Of a stretch of DNA of 64,000 bases, positions 1 through 7,907 are shown one piece after another (positions within the stretch are counted from its first letter, which is position 1; each line of letters opens with the position of its first letter). This DNA comes from VRUE01 sp963701265 (GTDB taxonomy: Bacteria > Actinomycetota > Thermoleophilia > Solirubrobacterales > 70-9). Under the pieces are notes generated by a model. That model was given only the letters and a program-made list of their open reading frames with translations, did no database searches and was not told where the DNA came from. The position numbers and the translations under genes are program-made. The stretch lies in NCBI GenBank assembly GCA_963701265.1, contig OY969581.1:620001-684000 (forward strand). Direction: 5' to 3'.

Positions 1-337
1 GAACGACAAGCTCAACCCCTACACCACGCCGAGCCGCAGACTTGGCATCAGAAAGAAGCACGAAGGGAATCGATGGCGGATATTCGTCGTCACCACTAAG
101 AATCTCTAGGCTGTACTCAAAGCCGACCGAGACAAGGTTACGGAGGATAGGAGAAGTCTTGCTAGGGTGGTTCTCGTCGCCAGCCCTGCCAATCTGGGAA
201 ACGCGGTAGGTCGTATGGGTGACTATTTTTTGCTGGTGCGCACGAAGGTCGTGTACCAGTTTGTTGGTCACCGCTTGAGGCACGGGTTCGTTGGGGTTGC
301 GGAGCTGTCTACTGAATTGGTAGTCGGGCAGGGACAC
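1..337 (-). CDS. Partial hypothetical protein, cut by left edge
   Basis: Reading the minus strand from position 337 leftward gives an open frame of 112 codons with no stop before the window edge. It starts at a GTG (337-335) with residues VSLPDYQF and continues through RNPNEPVPQAV and VSVGFEYSLEIL to the edge. An in-frame TGA lies 12 codons upstream of this GTG, so the start cannot be much earlier. A much better ribosome site (GGAGGA, near 390) precedes a different GTG at 377 in another frame. That suggests either a 22-codon leader ORF or a frameshift near the 5' end. The protein is balanced in composition and matches no family I recognise. Local GC is lower than in most of the window, which is compatible with acquired DNA. 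Confidence 0.5.
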   Translation of the reverse strand, partial: MSLPDYQFSRQLRNPNEPVPQAVTNKLVHDLRAHQQKIVTHTTYRVSQIGRAGDENHPSKTSPILRNLVSVGFEYSLEILSGDDEYPPSIPFVLLSDAKSAARRGVGVELVV

Positions 338-490
338 GCGCTTCGTCTTTTGATCGACTGCGTGCTTCGCCGATCACCTGTTGATTCCTCCGTAACCTTT
401 GAGTGTTGAGGGCTAGTCACTTCGATGCCAACCTACATTGAGCTCCGCTCGTAGCGGATCCCGAGTTCCGCCACTGCCGCGTCACGTTTC

Positions 491-530
491 GGGGCCGGTC
501 CTCCGCAGCCAGCAACCAAAGACCGGCCCC
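491..530 (-). terminator. Strong hairpin after micropeptide gene
   Basis: Perfect 10-bp arms GGGGCCGGTC (491-500) and GACCGGCCCC (521-530) enclose a 20-nt loop. On the minus strand the hairpin begins 7 nt after the stop of the micropeptide gene at 538-594. No T-run follows, as is common for high-GC actinobacterial terminators. The core GGGCCGG is shared with the hairpin following the second micropeptide gene (36984-37014). Confidence 0.6.
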
Positions 531-537
531 GGTGTCC

Positions 538-594
538 CTAGTTGTGCTTGGTCACGCACATTGGCACCAGCGAACCGACTGTGCTGATCTTCAT
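538..594 (-). CDS. 18-aa KHN micropeptide, copy 1
   Basis: A short reading frame starts at ATG 594 and encodes MKISTVGSLVPMCVTKHN, then TAG. It is preceded by a strong purine-rich ribosome site (GGGAGGGGGTGA, about 7 nt before ATG) and followed at once by a 10-bp GC hairpin. A second, independent locus at 36909-36968 encodes MTISTVSTVVPSVQVFKHN with the same ribosome-site layout and hairpin. The two peptides share M-x-ISTV, VP, V and a C-terminal KHN. Each lies divergent to a paralogous wHTH regulator. There is no signal peptide or transmembrane segment. The function is unknown. A regulator ligand, signalling peptide or small effector is inference. A leader-attenuator role is less likely, because copy 2 has no co-directional gene behind its hairpin. 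Confidence 0.65.
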   Translation of the reverse strand: MKISTVGSLVPMCVTKHN

Positions 595-787
595 CCTGAC
601 TCACCCCCTCCCTTTTGGGTCGAGCCAGCCGGATTGACCGGCGAAGGGAGTGACAATAAAGAGGACTTGAATAACCGGCCGTTTGCCGGATGAGTAAGCG
701 CCGTCTAAGAGGTTTCTCCGGGTATGCTCAGCTCAGACTTAGCGCCGCGAAAGGTGCTGACTATCGAAGCGAGGGAGGAGCAGATCG
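595..787. promoter_or_regulatory. Divergent control region, wHTH/micropeptide locus 1
   Basis: This 193-bp spacer separates the minus-strand micropeptide gene from the plus-strand wHTH regulator, so it must hold both promoters. It includes the two ribosome sites (minus strand near 602-613, plus strand GGGAGGAG near 772-779) and scattered ACTTRA/TYAAG-type half sites such as GACTTGA (664-670), GTCTAAG (703-709) and GACTTAG (736-742). Similar TTAAGT elements occur in the equivalent spacer at 36738-36908. An operator bound by the regulator is likely but not proven. Confidence 0.4.
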
Positions 788-1399
788 ATGCCGAAGCCGG
801 ATCTGAGGTCGCGGGGTCTCGACGAGCGGATCGCCTATGTCTGCAAGCACCCGCTGAGGGTCGACGCGCTTGCAATTCTCAACGAACGCACGGCCAGCAT
901 CGCTCAAATTGCGGACATCATGGGGGTCGAGGCAAACAAGATCGAACACCACGTTAAAGACCTTCATGACGCGGGCTGTATCGAGATCGTTCGCACCGTC
1001 CCTCGGCGCGGCGCCCATGAGCACTACTACGCGGCGACGCTTAGGCCCAATATCAACGACGAAGAGTGGGCCAAGCTGTCACTAGATCAGCGACAGGAAA
1101 TCTCTGGTCTGGTCTTCGGGGCAATCATGGCCGAAGGGATCGGCGCGTTGCGCATCGGAAGCTTCGACTCCCGCAAGAACAGACACTTGAGTTGGCGCAT
1201 TCTTTACCTCGATGAGGAGGGGTGGATGGAACTCATCAAGGAGAAGAACGAATCGCTGGAAAGAACCGAAGCGATTCAAGCCAGTGCTTACCGTCGGATG
1301 ACCGAATCCCACGAGGAGGGTTTCTCTGCCATCGCTGGCGCATTCAGCTTCGAGCGTGCGCGACCGGGACGGTCAGCGGGCTACGACCCGACCAATTAA
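788..1399 (+). CDS. Winged-helix (ArsR-like) transcriptional regulator, 203 aa
   Basis: The N-terminal winged-helix domain (about residues 18-75) has HPLRVDALAILNER, followed by a recognition-helix region with VEANKIEHHVKDLHDAGCIE and a wing with RRGAHEHYY. This is the ArsR/PadR-like pattern. The C-terminal half is helical and acidic, ends in SFERARPGRS, and has no recognisable ligand motif. The ATG at 788 follows a strong GGGAGGAG site. The protein at 36114-36737 is a clear paralog along its whole length, with matching HP/HRIRIDALAILNE, HHVKELFDSGCIEFV, IMAEG and SFERxRxGR segments. Both diverge from a KHN micropeptide gene, so auto-regulation and control of that gene are the natural hypotheses. 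No metal-binding cysteine cluster typical of ArsR proper is visible. Confidence 0.8.
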   Translation: MPKPDLRSRGLDERIAYVCKHPLRVDALAILNERTASIAQIADIMGVEANKIEHHVKDLHDAGCIEIVRTVPRRGAHEHYYAATLRPNINDEEWAKLSLDQRQEISGLVFGAIMAEGIGALRIGSFDSRKNRHLSWRILYLDEEGWMELIKEKNESLERTEAIQASAYRRMTESHEEGFSAIAGAFSFERARPGRSAGYDPTN

Positions 1400-1591
1400 C
1401 TCTCCTATTCACCCATCATTCGCCCCTTTTCCATTTGAAAAGCATGTAGGCATTAGCAAGGATCGCTCTGAGGGTTTATCTCTAAAGAGAATCAGCCGGC
1501 TCCCTTCTGGTGTCATCGGCTTGAGGATAGAGAGAGATCTAGCTGTTCGTGCTCTAGGCAGCAGATTGCTGCACAACACCTAACTGTCGCC

Positions 1592-1606
1592 CAGGCGCGC
1601 CGCCTG
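1592..1606. other. Short hairpin in spacer
   Basis: CAGGCG-CGC-CGCCTG forms a 6-bp stem. A second small stem (GCAGCA-GAT-TGCTGC) lies at 1558-1572. Both sit between the regulator and the wHTH fragment. They may end the regulator transcript, but no T-run follows. Confidence 0.25.
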
Positions 1607-1632
1607 ATGGCGCACTACTGAAGGAATCACCA

Positions 1633-1830
1633 TTGGACTCGCCACTAGCTAATGCTTTTTTAAATCCTAAGCGTGCCGAGATTGCCTTCCATCTGACGCA
1701 GGCTGGGGAGTTCATTAGTACACACCAATTGGCGAAAACAATGAGCGTCAATCTTAGCCTAGTCGAGTATCACTTACAGGTGCTGACTGAGGCGGACCTA
1801 AAAACCCGCCTTAAAGACGCCGCCCTGTGA
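1633..1830 (+). pseudogene. Short wHTH protein or truncated regulator remnant
   Basis: This is a 65-residue frame with a TTG start behind AAGGA. Residues 12-58 resemble the winged-helix core of the neighbouring regulator family (NPKRAEIAFHLTQ then LVEYHLQVLTEADL). The frame stops where the wing and C-terminal domain should follow, so it is either a minimal DNA-binding protein or, more likely, the 5' remnant of a third member of the family. It lies in a lower-GC patch and runs convergently into fcl, whose stop is 6 bp away. Confidence 0.4.
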
Positions 1831-1836
1831 TTCCGA

Positions 1837-2793
1837 CTATGCGGCGTCCCTCGCAAGGCGGAAATTGGAGACCGTGTTTGCGAGACCATCCTGCAGTGGC
1901 ATTTCGGCCCGAAACCCAATCTCGTCTTGAGCCCGCTGGACATCTAGATAGCGAGTTGGCTGCCCGTCTGGCCGGGACGTGTCCCACACGGTTTCGCCCT
2001 GGAAGTCCGTCGCCTCGGCGACCATCGTGGCGAGATCGCGGATCTTCGTCTCGATCCCGGTGCCGACGTTGAAGGGCTCGGAGGAGTCGGCGTGCTCCGC
2101 GGCCAAGATCAGGGCGCGGGCAGCGTCATCCACATAGAGGAACTCCCGCGAGGGCTCGCCGGTTCCCCAGAGGACTACCTGCGGCTGGCCCTCGTCGGCG
2201 GCGACCACGTACTTGTGGACCATCGCCGCGATCACGTGGGAGTCCTCGAGGTCGAAGTTGTCATCGGGGCCGTAGAGGTTGGCGATCACCGGCACGCAGG
2301 AGTCGAGGCCGTACTGGCGCCGATAGGAATCGGAGAGGACGATCAGCATCTTCTTGGCTAGGCCGTAGGGAGCGTTGGACTCCTCGGGGAAGCCGCTCCA
2401 GAGGTCGTCCTCCTTGAACGGGACCGGTGTGAACTTGGGGTAGGCGCAGACCGAGCAGGCGGCGACGAGCTTGCTCACGCTGAGCTCCCGGCAGGCCTCG
2501 AAGACGTTGAGCCCCATCGCCATGTTGTCGCGGACCAGCGGGCCCGGATTGCGCCGGTTGTAGCCGATGCCGCCGACGTTGGCTGCCAGGTGCAGAACCA
2601 CCTCGGCGCCGTCCAGGGCCTCCCGGCAGGCGCGCGGGTCAGTCAGGTTGTGCTCGGCGGAGCGCGGCACCCGCACCTCGGCACCGAGCTTGCTCAGCAT
2701 CCGCACCGTGGGCTTGCCGAGGAATCCCGCGCCACCGGTCACCACTACCGGCTTGCCCTGCCAGAAGTCACCGCTCGGTTCCCGCGCGCTCAT
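1837..2793 (-). CDS. fcl: GDP-L-fucose synthase (epimerase/reductase)
   Basis: This NADPH-dependent short-chain dehydrogenase converts GDP-4-keto-6-deoxymannose to GDP-L-fucose. The 318-residue product has the Rossmann motif GGAGFLG (about 20-26), LHLAANVGGI, and the catalytic YGLAK (Tyr143, Lys147) with an upstream CSVCAYP serine region, as in GDP-fucose synthases. The ATG at 2793 lies 1 nt after the gmd stop. A further in-frame ATG at 2823 inside gmd is less likely. It acts immediately after Gmd and supplies GDP-fucose to the glycosyltransferases upstream in this minus-strand operon. Confidence 0.9.
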   Translation of the reverse strand: MSAREPSGDFWQGKPVVVTGGAGFLGKPTVRMLSKLGAEVRVPRSAEHNLTDPRACREALDGAEVVLHLAANVGGIGYNRRNPGPLVRDNMAMGLNVFEACRELSVSKLVAACSVCAYPKFTPVPFKEDDLWSGFPEESNAPYGLAKKMLIVLSDSYRRQYGLDSCVPVIANLYGPDDNFDLEDSHVIAAMVHKYVVAADEGQPQVVLWGTGEPSREFLYVDDAARALILAAEHADSSEPFNVGTGIETKIRDLATMVAEATDFQGETVWDTSRPDGQPTRYLDVQRAQDEIGFRAEMPLQDGLANTVSNFRLARDAA

Positions 2794-2794
2794 C

Positions 2795-3808
2795 TCAGCT
2801 GACCTTGCCGGAGAGCTGGTCATCGAGTTCGGCGATGTCGGCGTCGACCATCAGCTCGACCAGCTCGCGGAAGCGCACCTTCGGCTCCCAGCCGAGCTTT
2901 TCGCGCGCCTTGCTGGGGTCGCCCAGCAGCGAGTCGACCTCGGAGGGGCGGAAGTAGCGGGGGTCGATCTCGACGTGCTCGTCGGGGTCGAGGCCGGCGT
3001 GGGCGAAGGCGACCTCGAGCGCCTCGCGCACCGAGTGCTTCTCGCCGGTGGCGACCACGTAGTCGTCGGGCTCGTCGGCCTGCAGCATCAGCCACATCGC
3101 CTCGACGAAATCGGGCGCGTAGCCCCAGTCGCGCTCGGCGTCGAGATTGCCCATGTAGAGCTTGTCCTGGAGGCCGGCCTTGATCCGGGCCACGGCGCGG
3201 GTGATCTTGCGGGTGACGAAGGTCTCGCCGCGGCGGGGGGACTCGTGGTTGAAGAGGATGCCGTTGACAGCAAACATCCCGTAGGCCTCTCGGTAGTTGA
3301 TCGTCGCCCAGTAGGCCGCGACCTTGGCCACGGCGTAGGGGCTGCGGGGGTGGAAGGGGGTGCTCTCGTCCTGCGGCGGCGGCGAGGCGCCGAACATCTC
3401 CGAGGAGGAGGCCTGGTAGAAGCGGGTCTGCACCTCGGACTCGCGAATCGCCTCGAGTATGCGCAGGGTGCCGCCGCCGGTGACGTCGAAGGTGTACTCG
3501 GGGATGTCGAAGGAGACGCGGACGTGGCTCTGCGCCCCCAGGTGGTAGATCTCGTCCGGCTGCAGCTTGTAGATCAGGCGGGTGAGGGCGACCGGGTCGC
3601 TGAGGTCGCCGTAATGGGAGAAGAGGCGGGCTCCCTGCTCGTGCGGGTCGCGGTAGAGGTGCTCGATACGGCCGGTGTTGAAGCTCGAGGAGCGGCGGAT
3701 GATGCCGTGCACCTCGTAGCCCTTTTTGAGCAGCAGGTCGGCAAGGTAGGAGCCGTCCTGCCCCGTCAGTCCCGTGATTAGGGCTCGCTTGTTCGTCTCG
3801 CTAGGCAT
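2795..3808 (-). CDS. gmd: GDP-mannose 4,6-dehydratase
   Basis: It catalyses GDP-mannose to GDP-4-keto-6-deoxymannose, the first step to GDP-fucose and GDP-rhamnose type sugars. The 337-residue extended SDR has the NADP-binding ITGLTGQDGSY (10-20), the signature RRSSSFNT, SSSEMFG (134-140) and the YxxxK pair Tyr158/Lys162, and it is normal family length. The start overlaps the end of the FkbM methyltransferase gene by 8 nt, and its stop abuts fcl, so the two enzymes are translationally coupled. Confidence 0.95.
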   Translation of the reverse strand: MPSETNKRALITGLTGQDGSYLADLLLKKGYEVHGIIRRSSSFNTGRIEHLYRDPHEQGARLFSHYGDLSDPVALTRLIYKLQPDEIYHLGAQSHVRVSFDIPEYTFDVTGGGTLRILEAIRESEVQTRFYQASSSEMFGASPPPQDESTPFHPRSPYAVAKVAAYWATINYREAYGMFAVNGILFNHESPRRGETFVTRKITRAVARIKAGLQDKLYMGNLDAERDWGYAPDFVEAMWLMLQADEPDDYVVATGEKHSVREALEVAFAHAGLDPDEHVEIDPRYFRPSEVDSLLGDPSKAREKLGWEPKVRFRELVELMVDADIAELDDQLSGKVS

Positions 3809-4550
3809 TGGCGGCGCCGATTCTTGCAGCCGGCTGGAAGAGACCGTTCACGCAGAGGAGCTCGCCGCTGTTGGGGTCGATGAACTCCGGCTCGAGATGG
3901 GTCGGCCTAAAGCCCCTCTCTCTCATCAACTCGATCATTTCGCCGAGCAGCAGCTGGTCCTCGTAGATCGGGGTGAGTGAAAGCTCCAGCTCTACCGCCA
4001 GACTGTGTTGCAGCGTTTCGCTTGCACCCGCCAGCACTTCGTGCTCATACCCTTGTGTATCCGCCTTCAGGTATGCGGCACGAGGCTGAAGGCCACGCTG
4101 CTGGAGTGCCTCATCCACCGTGATCAGCTCGATTGCCTGCGTGTCCTCATAGTGGGATCCGGGGGCGGCCCGCTCGTGCACCTCGGTCATCCCGAGTAGG
4201 GAGCTGCTGTGGCCATCGTTGGCCGAGATGTTGATCGTCGCCTTCTCGGTCTTCGCGCCGGCACCGCAGTTGAGGCAATTCCACGCGTGGTCACCTGCCG
4301 CGGCGGCGAGCAGCTGCTCGAAGTGCCGATCCACCGGCTCGAAGGAGAGGATCTCCCCGCGGTAGCCGGCTGCTCGCAGGGAGCCGCCGTATTCGCCCTC
4401 GTGGGCGCCAACGTCGATCACTAGCGCGACGTTGGCGCTCCGAAGCAGCGCTTCACGTGCGCCTGCCAGCGTGTACCTGTGCCTGCCGACATGAATGCCC
4501 GCTCTGTGGAACAGCGATTGCAGCCGCTCGGTCTTTGCTCGTCGGGCCAT
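3801..4550 (-). CDS. FkbM-family SAM methyltransferase
   Basis: The protein of about 249 residues has a SAM-binding motif I (LVIDVGAHEGEYG), then EILSFEPV and the FkbM-type LKADTQGYEHEVLAGA segment. The last includes the D-x-x-G-x-E signature of methyltransferase FkbM enzymes. These O-methylate sugars or polyketides, and here a sugar residue of the polysaccharide is the obvious candidate. The ATG at 4550 has AGAAGGA about 8 nt upstream and lies just after the stop of the glycosyltransferase gene. A frame extension to 4616 inside that gene has no comparable ribosome site. Confidence 0.85.
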   Translation of the reverse strand: MARRAKTERLQSLFHRAGIHVGRHRYTLAGAREALLRSANVALVIDVGAHEGEYGGSLRAAGYRGEILSFEPVDRHFEQLLAAAAGDHAWNCLNCGAGAKTEKATINISANDGHSSSLLGMTEVHERAAPGSHYEDTQAIELITVDEALQQRGLQPRAAYLKADTQGYEHEVLAGASETLQHSLAVELELSLTPIYEDQLLLGEMIELMRERGFRPTHLEPEFIDPNSGELLCVNGLFQPAARIGAANA

Positions 4551-4552
4551 CG

Positions 4553-5476
4553 TCAGATCCTTCTCAGCTTTTGCTTGATGGCTCGCATGCCACGAGGAAA
4601 CAGGCGAGTCAGCCAAAAGGAGATCCGGTGCCGCTCGAAGACCGACGGCATGAAGCGCAGCCCCTTTGCGGCCGCCGCGGAGGCGTCCTTGTATCTCCTC
4701 TCGGCGAGAGCGCTCTCGATCTCTTCGGAGATCTCGTAGCGGCCGGCCAATGCCAATGCCGCACCCGCCTGCTGGAACATCCCGTGCTTTAGGTAGATCT
4801 GGTGCCGCTCGAGGACGATGTCGCGCAGCGGGGTGTCGCCGCTCTTGCTGCCGTCGAAGATCTCCAGCAACGCCAGCGAGCGATCAACGTAGCGGGAGTC
4901 GATGCCTGCCTGAAGCAGCCTGATCGAGTAGTCGAGGTCCATCTCCATCCGACACGCCTCATCGAGCTCGCCGACGCGCTCCAGCGCCCAGCGGGCGAAC
5001 ATCGTCCCGGGCGCGATCAGGCCGACGTTGTTGAAATCGAGCTCGGCGAGGCTGGCCTTGGCCGGCGGGCGCAGCACGTCGCGGTGGCCGCGCCGGTCGC
5101 GGTCGAGGTTGCCGTATACCCAGCCGATCCCGGGGTTCTGCAGGAAGAGCGAGACCGCCTCGGCGACCGAGTCCGGATAGAGCACGTCGTCCGCGTTGAG
5201 CCAGACGATCAGATCACCCTTCGACTGCTTGAAGAAGGCCTTGTTCATCGCGTCGCACTGACCGCGGTCGGGCTCGGAGATCCAGTGGATCCGCTCGTGC
5301 TCGGCGAGGACGTCGAGGGTGCCGTTGGTCGAGCCGCCGTCGACGACGACGTGCTCGATCGGCGCGTAAGACTGAGCCTCGACGCTCTCGATGCAGCGCA
5401 CGAGCTTGTCGAGGGGTGGGTCGAAGGCCGCGGTGGCGATCGAGACCAGGGGGCGATCTGGGAGCTGCTGACTCAC
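4553..5476 (-). CDS. Family 2 glycosyltransferase (GT-A fold)
   Basis: This 307-residue protein has the GT2 N-terminus VSIATAAFDPP, the VVVDGGSTNGT loop, SEPDRGQCDAMNKAF and the DxD-like metal site WLNADDVLYPD. The DGGSTDGT / EPDRGQ-DAMNKG pattern is typical of WcaA-like transferases that add sugars to lipid-linked repeat units at the inner face of the membrane. It is a member of the polysaccharide operon, 15 bp downstream of another GT2 gene. The donor and acceptor cannot be told from sequence. Confidence 0.88.
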   Translation of the reverse strand: MSQQLPDRPLVSIATAAFDPPLDKLVRCIESVEAQSYAPIEHVVVDGGSTNGTLDVLAEHERIHWISEPDRGQCDAMNKAFFKQSKGDLIVWLNADDVLYPDSVAEAVSLFLQNPGIGWVYGNLDRDRRGHRDVLRPPAKASLAELDFNNVGLIAPGTMFARWALERVGELDEACRMEMDLDYSIRLLQAGIDSRYVDRSLALLEIFDGSKSGDTPLRDIVLERHQIYLKHGMFQQAGAALALAGRYEISEEIESALAERRYKDASAAAAKGLRFMPSVFERHRISFWLTRLFPRGMRAIKQKLRRI

Positions 5477-5491
5477 GCGTGTCGAATCCTT

Positions 5492-6430
5492 TCAGGCGCT
5501 GTGGCCGCTGTTGCGCAGGGCCAGCGCCCGGGCCAGGCTCAGTCGCTGCGCTGCGTTGGGAGGAAGCGCTCGGGGGGGCAGGTCCTTGCCGGCGCGCCAG
5601 CCCTCGATCCGGCCGCGGGCACCGGCGAGCGTGCGGGAGCGCAATAGCTGGCCGGCGCAGATCGCTGCCTCCCTGGCCAGCGCCTGCGCCGCCAGCGAGG
5701 GCCGTGCGGTGATGCCGTAGCGCCGCATCAGGTAGCCCCTGCTCCAGCCGGTCATCGCGTGCTTGCGGGCGCTGCCGGCGCCGAGTGTCAGCGAGTAGCC
5801 GTGCACGGCGCGCGCCGCGGGTGCCAGCGCGCAGCGCGCCCCCTCGCCGCGCATCCGCAGGGCGAGGTCGACGTCCTCGTAGTAGAGGAAGATGCGCTCG
5901 TCGAAGCCGTCGACGGCATTGAAGGCGTCGCGGTCGTAGAGCGCCGCTCCCCCGGTCGGGCCAAGCGGCGGGCCGGCCTCCCCGAGCCGGTCGGCCGACT
6001 TGCCGCAGAGGTAGTCGAACGCCATCAGGGTCTGGTCGATCACGACGCCCGCCGAGTCGATTCGGCTGGGATCGCGTTCGCTGAGCAGGACCGCGGCGAC
6101 CAGCTCGGCCTCCTCGGTTCCGGCGAGCAGTTGCTCGATCAGCTGCGGTTCGGCAGCCGCGTCGTCGTTGAGCAGGACGATCGGCCCCTCTCCGACCTCG
6201 CGGATGGCGCGGTTGAGGGCGGGCCCGAAGCCGAGATTGCGACCGAAGCCGACCCGCGTCACCTGCGGGAAGCGCTCGGCAAGCATCGCCGCGCTGCCCT
6301 CGCCATCGCCGTTGTCGGCGACCACGACCTGGGTCGGCACCGTTTGCTGCTGCAGCGACTCGAGGCAGCGCTGCAGCTTCTCGCCGCCGCTCAGCGTCGG
6401 GATGTAGACGGTGGGCTCGGGGCCGTTCAT
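5492..6430 (-). CDS. Family 2 glycosyltransferase, rhamnosyltransferase-like
   Basis: This 312-residue GT2 has VYIPTLSGGEKLQRCLESL, VVADNGDGEGS, the RNLGFGPALNRA motif and VLLNDDAAAEP as DxD site. The later FFLYYEDVDLALRM-type segment (IFLYYEDVDLALRM) is characteristic of the WbbL/rhamnosyltransferase branch. With rmlABCD nearby, a rhamnosyl transfer role is reasonable inference. The ATG at 6430 overlaps the stop of the flippase gene (ATGA). Reading further upstream gives only an antisense-like arginine-rich extension inside the flippase gene. Confidence 0.88.
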   Translation of the reverse strand: MNGPEPTVYIPTLSGGEKLQRCLESLQQQTVPTQVVVADNGDGEGSAAMLAERFPQVTRVGFGRNLGFGPALNRAIREVGEGPIVLLNDDAAAEPQLIEQLLAGTEEAELVAAVLLSERDPSRIDSAGVVIDQTLMAFDYLCGKSADRLGEAGPPLGPTGGAALYDRDAFNAVDGFDERIFLYYEDVDLALRMRGEGARCALAPAARAVHGYSLTLGAGSARKHAMTGWSRGYLMRRYGITARPSLAAQALAREAAICAGQLLRSRTLAGARGRIEGWRAGKDLPPRALPPNAAQRLSLARALALRNSGHSA

Positions 6431-7818
6431 CGTCCCCGTCCCGGCATCAGCGACCGGACCATGCCGCTCATCCTGCCCAAATCGTCGCGAACGAGCACCG
6501 CCGCCAGCGCCAGCCAAACAGCGCCGCTGGCGCCGAGACCGAGCAGCAGGCCGACAAGGTCGTAGTGCAGCGGGAGCAGTTGGCCGGTGGCCGCGGCGAT
6601 GCAGGTGATGGCGGCGATCTGGGCGACCCGGCGGGCGCCTCCCAAGACGATTCGGTGTGAGGTCGCCAGCAGGATCGCCGCGGCCACCGTCGCGCCCACG
6701 GACATCGCGATGCCGATCGCCGTCTCGTCGAGTCCGCCAATCAACGCTGCCACGAGCGAGAAGCCGACGAGCAGCTCGACGGCGATCGCGGCGACAGGAA
6801 CGTTTGGCTTGCCCTCGGCCAGGCAGAAGCTGTTGATCGGCGAGGCAACGCTCGCTCCCAGCAGCATCGCCAGTGAGCCCCAGAGCACGATGTCGGCGGT
6901 CGGCAGCCACTCGGGCCCGAGCACGATGTCGATCAGCGGCTGGATCGCACCGGCGACGAGGGCCAGGGGCAGCCCGCAGACCAGGGCGATCTGGCCGAGC
7001 ATGCGCGCGGTGCGCGCTGGCCGCTCCTCGCCGGACTGGCTCAGGGTCGGCAGCATCACTCGTGAGACCGCTGCGGCAAGTGCGGTCGGGAAGGAGAAGA
7101 GGCGCTTTGCCATTCCGTAAAAGCCCGCCATCGGCGCTCCGCCGAGCGCGCCAACGATCGTCACGTAGCCGAGATCGCGGCCCAAATAGAGCACGCCGAG
7201 CACGCTGACGCGGCTGCCAAACCCGATCAGGTGCTTCACCCGCGCCAGGTCGAACCGCGGCAGGCGCGCGGCACCCGGGTACGCCCAGGCAACTACCGCC
7301 CCGAGGACGGCACCGATGGGGACGGCGCCGGCCAGGCTGAAGACCCCGAGACCGGCCAGCGCCGCGGCGAGGGCGAAGAGATTGAAGCCGACGGTGTCCG
7401 CCGCCTCGACCGCGGCCACGCGGCCAAAGTGCATTTGGCGATCGAGCATCGCCATCGGCACCGCCCTGGCCGCGTATATCGGCAAGGCGATCAGTGTGAT
7501 CGCGATTACCCGGAACACATCGTTGGAGGCGCCAAGCGCGGGCAGGACCGCAAAGGCGATGAGAAGCATTGCCAGGACGGCCGTCACGGTCACCGCCAGG
7601 AGGAAGCCGATGGTCGCGGCTTGGAGCTCCCTGGAAGGCGCCTCGGGCATCCGCACGAGGGCGGCGGGCAAGCCGAGCTCGGCGATGTTCTGGCCGACCA
7701 ACTGCACCGAGAGCGCGATCGCGAAGAGGCCGTAGTCCGCCGGCGTGAGCAGGCGAGCGAGGACGATGGTGACGCCGGCCGTGAGCAGCTGGAAGCCCAG
7801 CGTCCTGGCGACCAGCAC
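6427..7818 (-). CDS. Wzx-type polysaccharide flippase
   Basis: This 463-residue integral membrane protein has about 12-14 hydrophobic segments and belongs to the MOP/Wzx superfamily. The first segment has TIVLARLLTPADYGLFA, the classic polysaccharide-exporter signature. It should flip undecaprenyl-linked repeat units across the membrane. The nearest usable start is GTG 7818, but it lacks a clear ribosome site. The frame stays open upstream (residues SALGQSAARGVS precede it) without another standard start before the polymerase gene ends, so the N-terminus is uncertain. Confidence 0.85.
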   Translation of the reverse strand: MLVARTLGFQLLTAGVTIVLARLLTPADYGLFAIALSVQLVGQNIAELGLPAALVRMPEAPSRELQAATIGFLLAVTVTAVLAMLLIAFAVLPALGASNDVFRVIAITLIALPIYAARAVPMAMLDRQMHFGRVAAVEAADTVGFNLFALAAALAGLGVFSLAGAVPIGAVLGAVVAWAYPGAARLPRFDLARVKHLIGFGSRVSVLGVLYLGRDLGYVTIVGALGGAPMAGFYGMAKRLFSFPTALAAAVSRVMLPTLSQSGEERPARTARMLGQIALVCGLPLALVAGAIQPLIDIVLGPEWLPTADIVLWGSLAMLLGASVASPINSFCLAEGKPNVPVAAIAVELLVGFSLVAALIGGLDETAIGIAMSVGATVAAAILLATSHRIVLGGARRVAQIAAITCIAAATGQLLPLHYDLVGLLLGLGASGAVWLALAAVLVRDDLGRMSGMVRSLMPGRGR

Positions 7819-7907
7819 GGAGACGCCGCGCGCCGCCGATTGGCCGAGGGCGCTGCCATCCGGCGGCGCCGCCGCCTCGAAGTTCTCGATCTGTGGATCG
7901 GGCTCTG

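Noticed and set aside
167..409. Plus-strand frame of 80 codons near the left edge
   Set aside because: The minus strand of the same stretch gives a longer, more protein-like frame to the window edge.
2567..3781. Plus-strand frame of 404 codons antisense to gmd
   Set aside because: Composition is typical of a GC-rich antisense shadow (Val/Gly/Asp-rich). The minus strand encodes a complete, motif-perfect Gmd.
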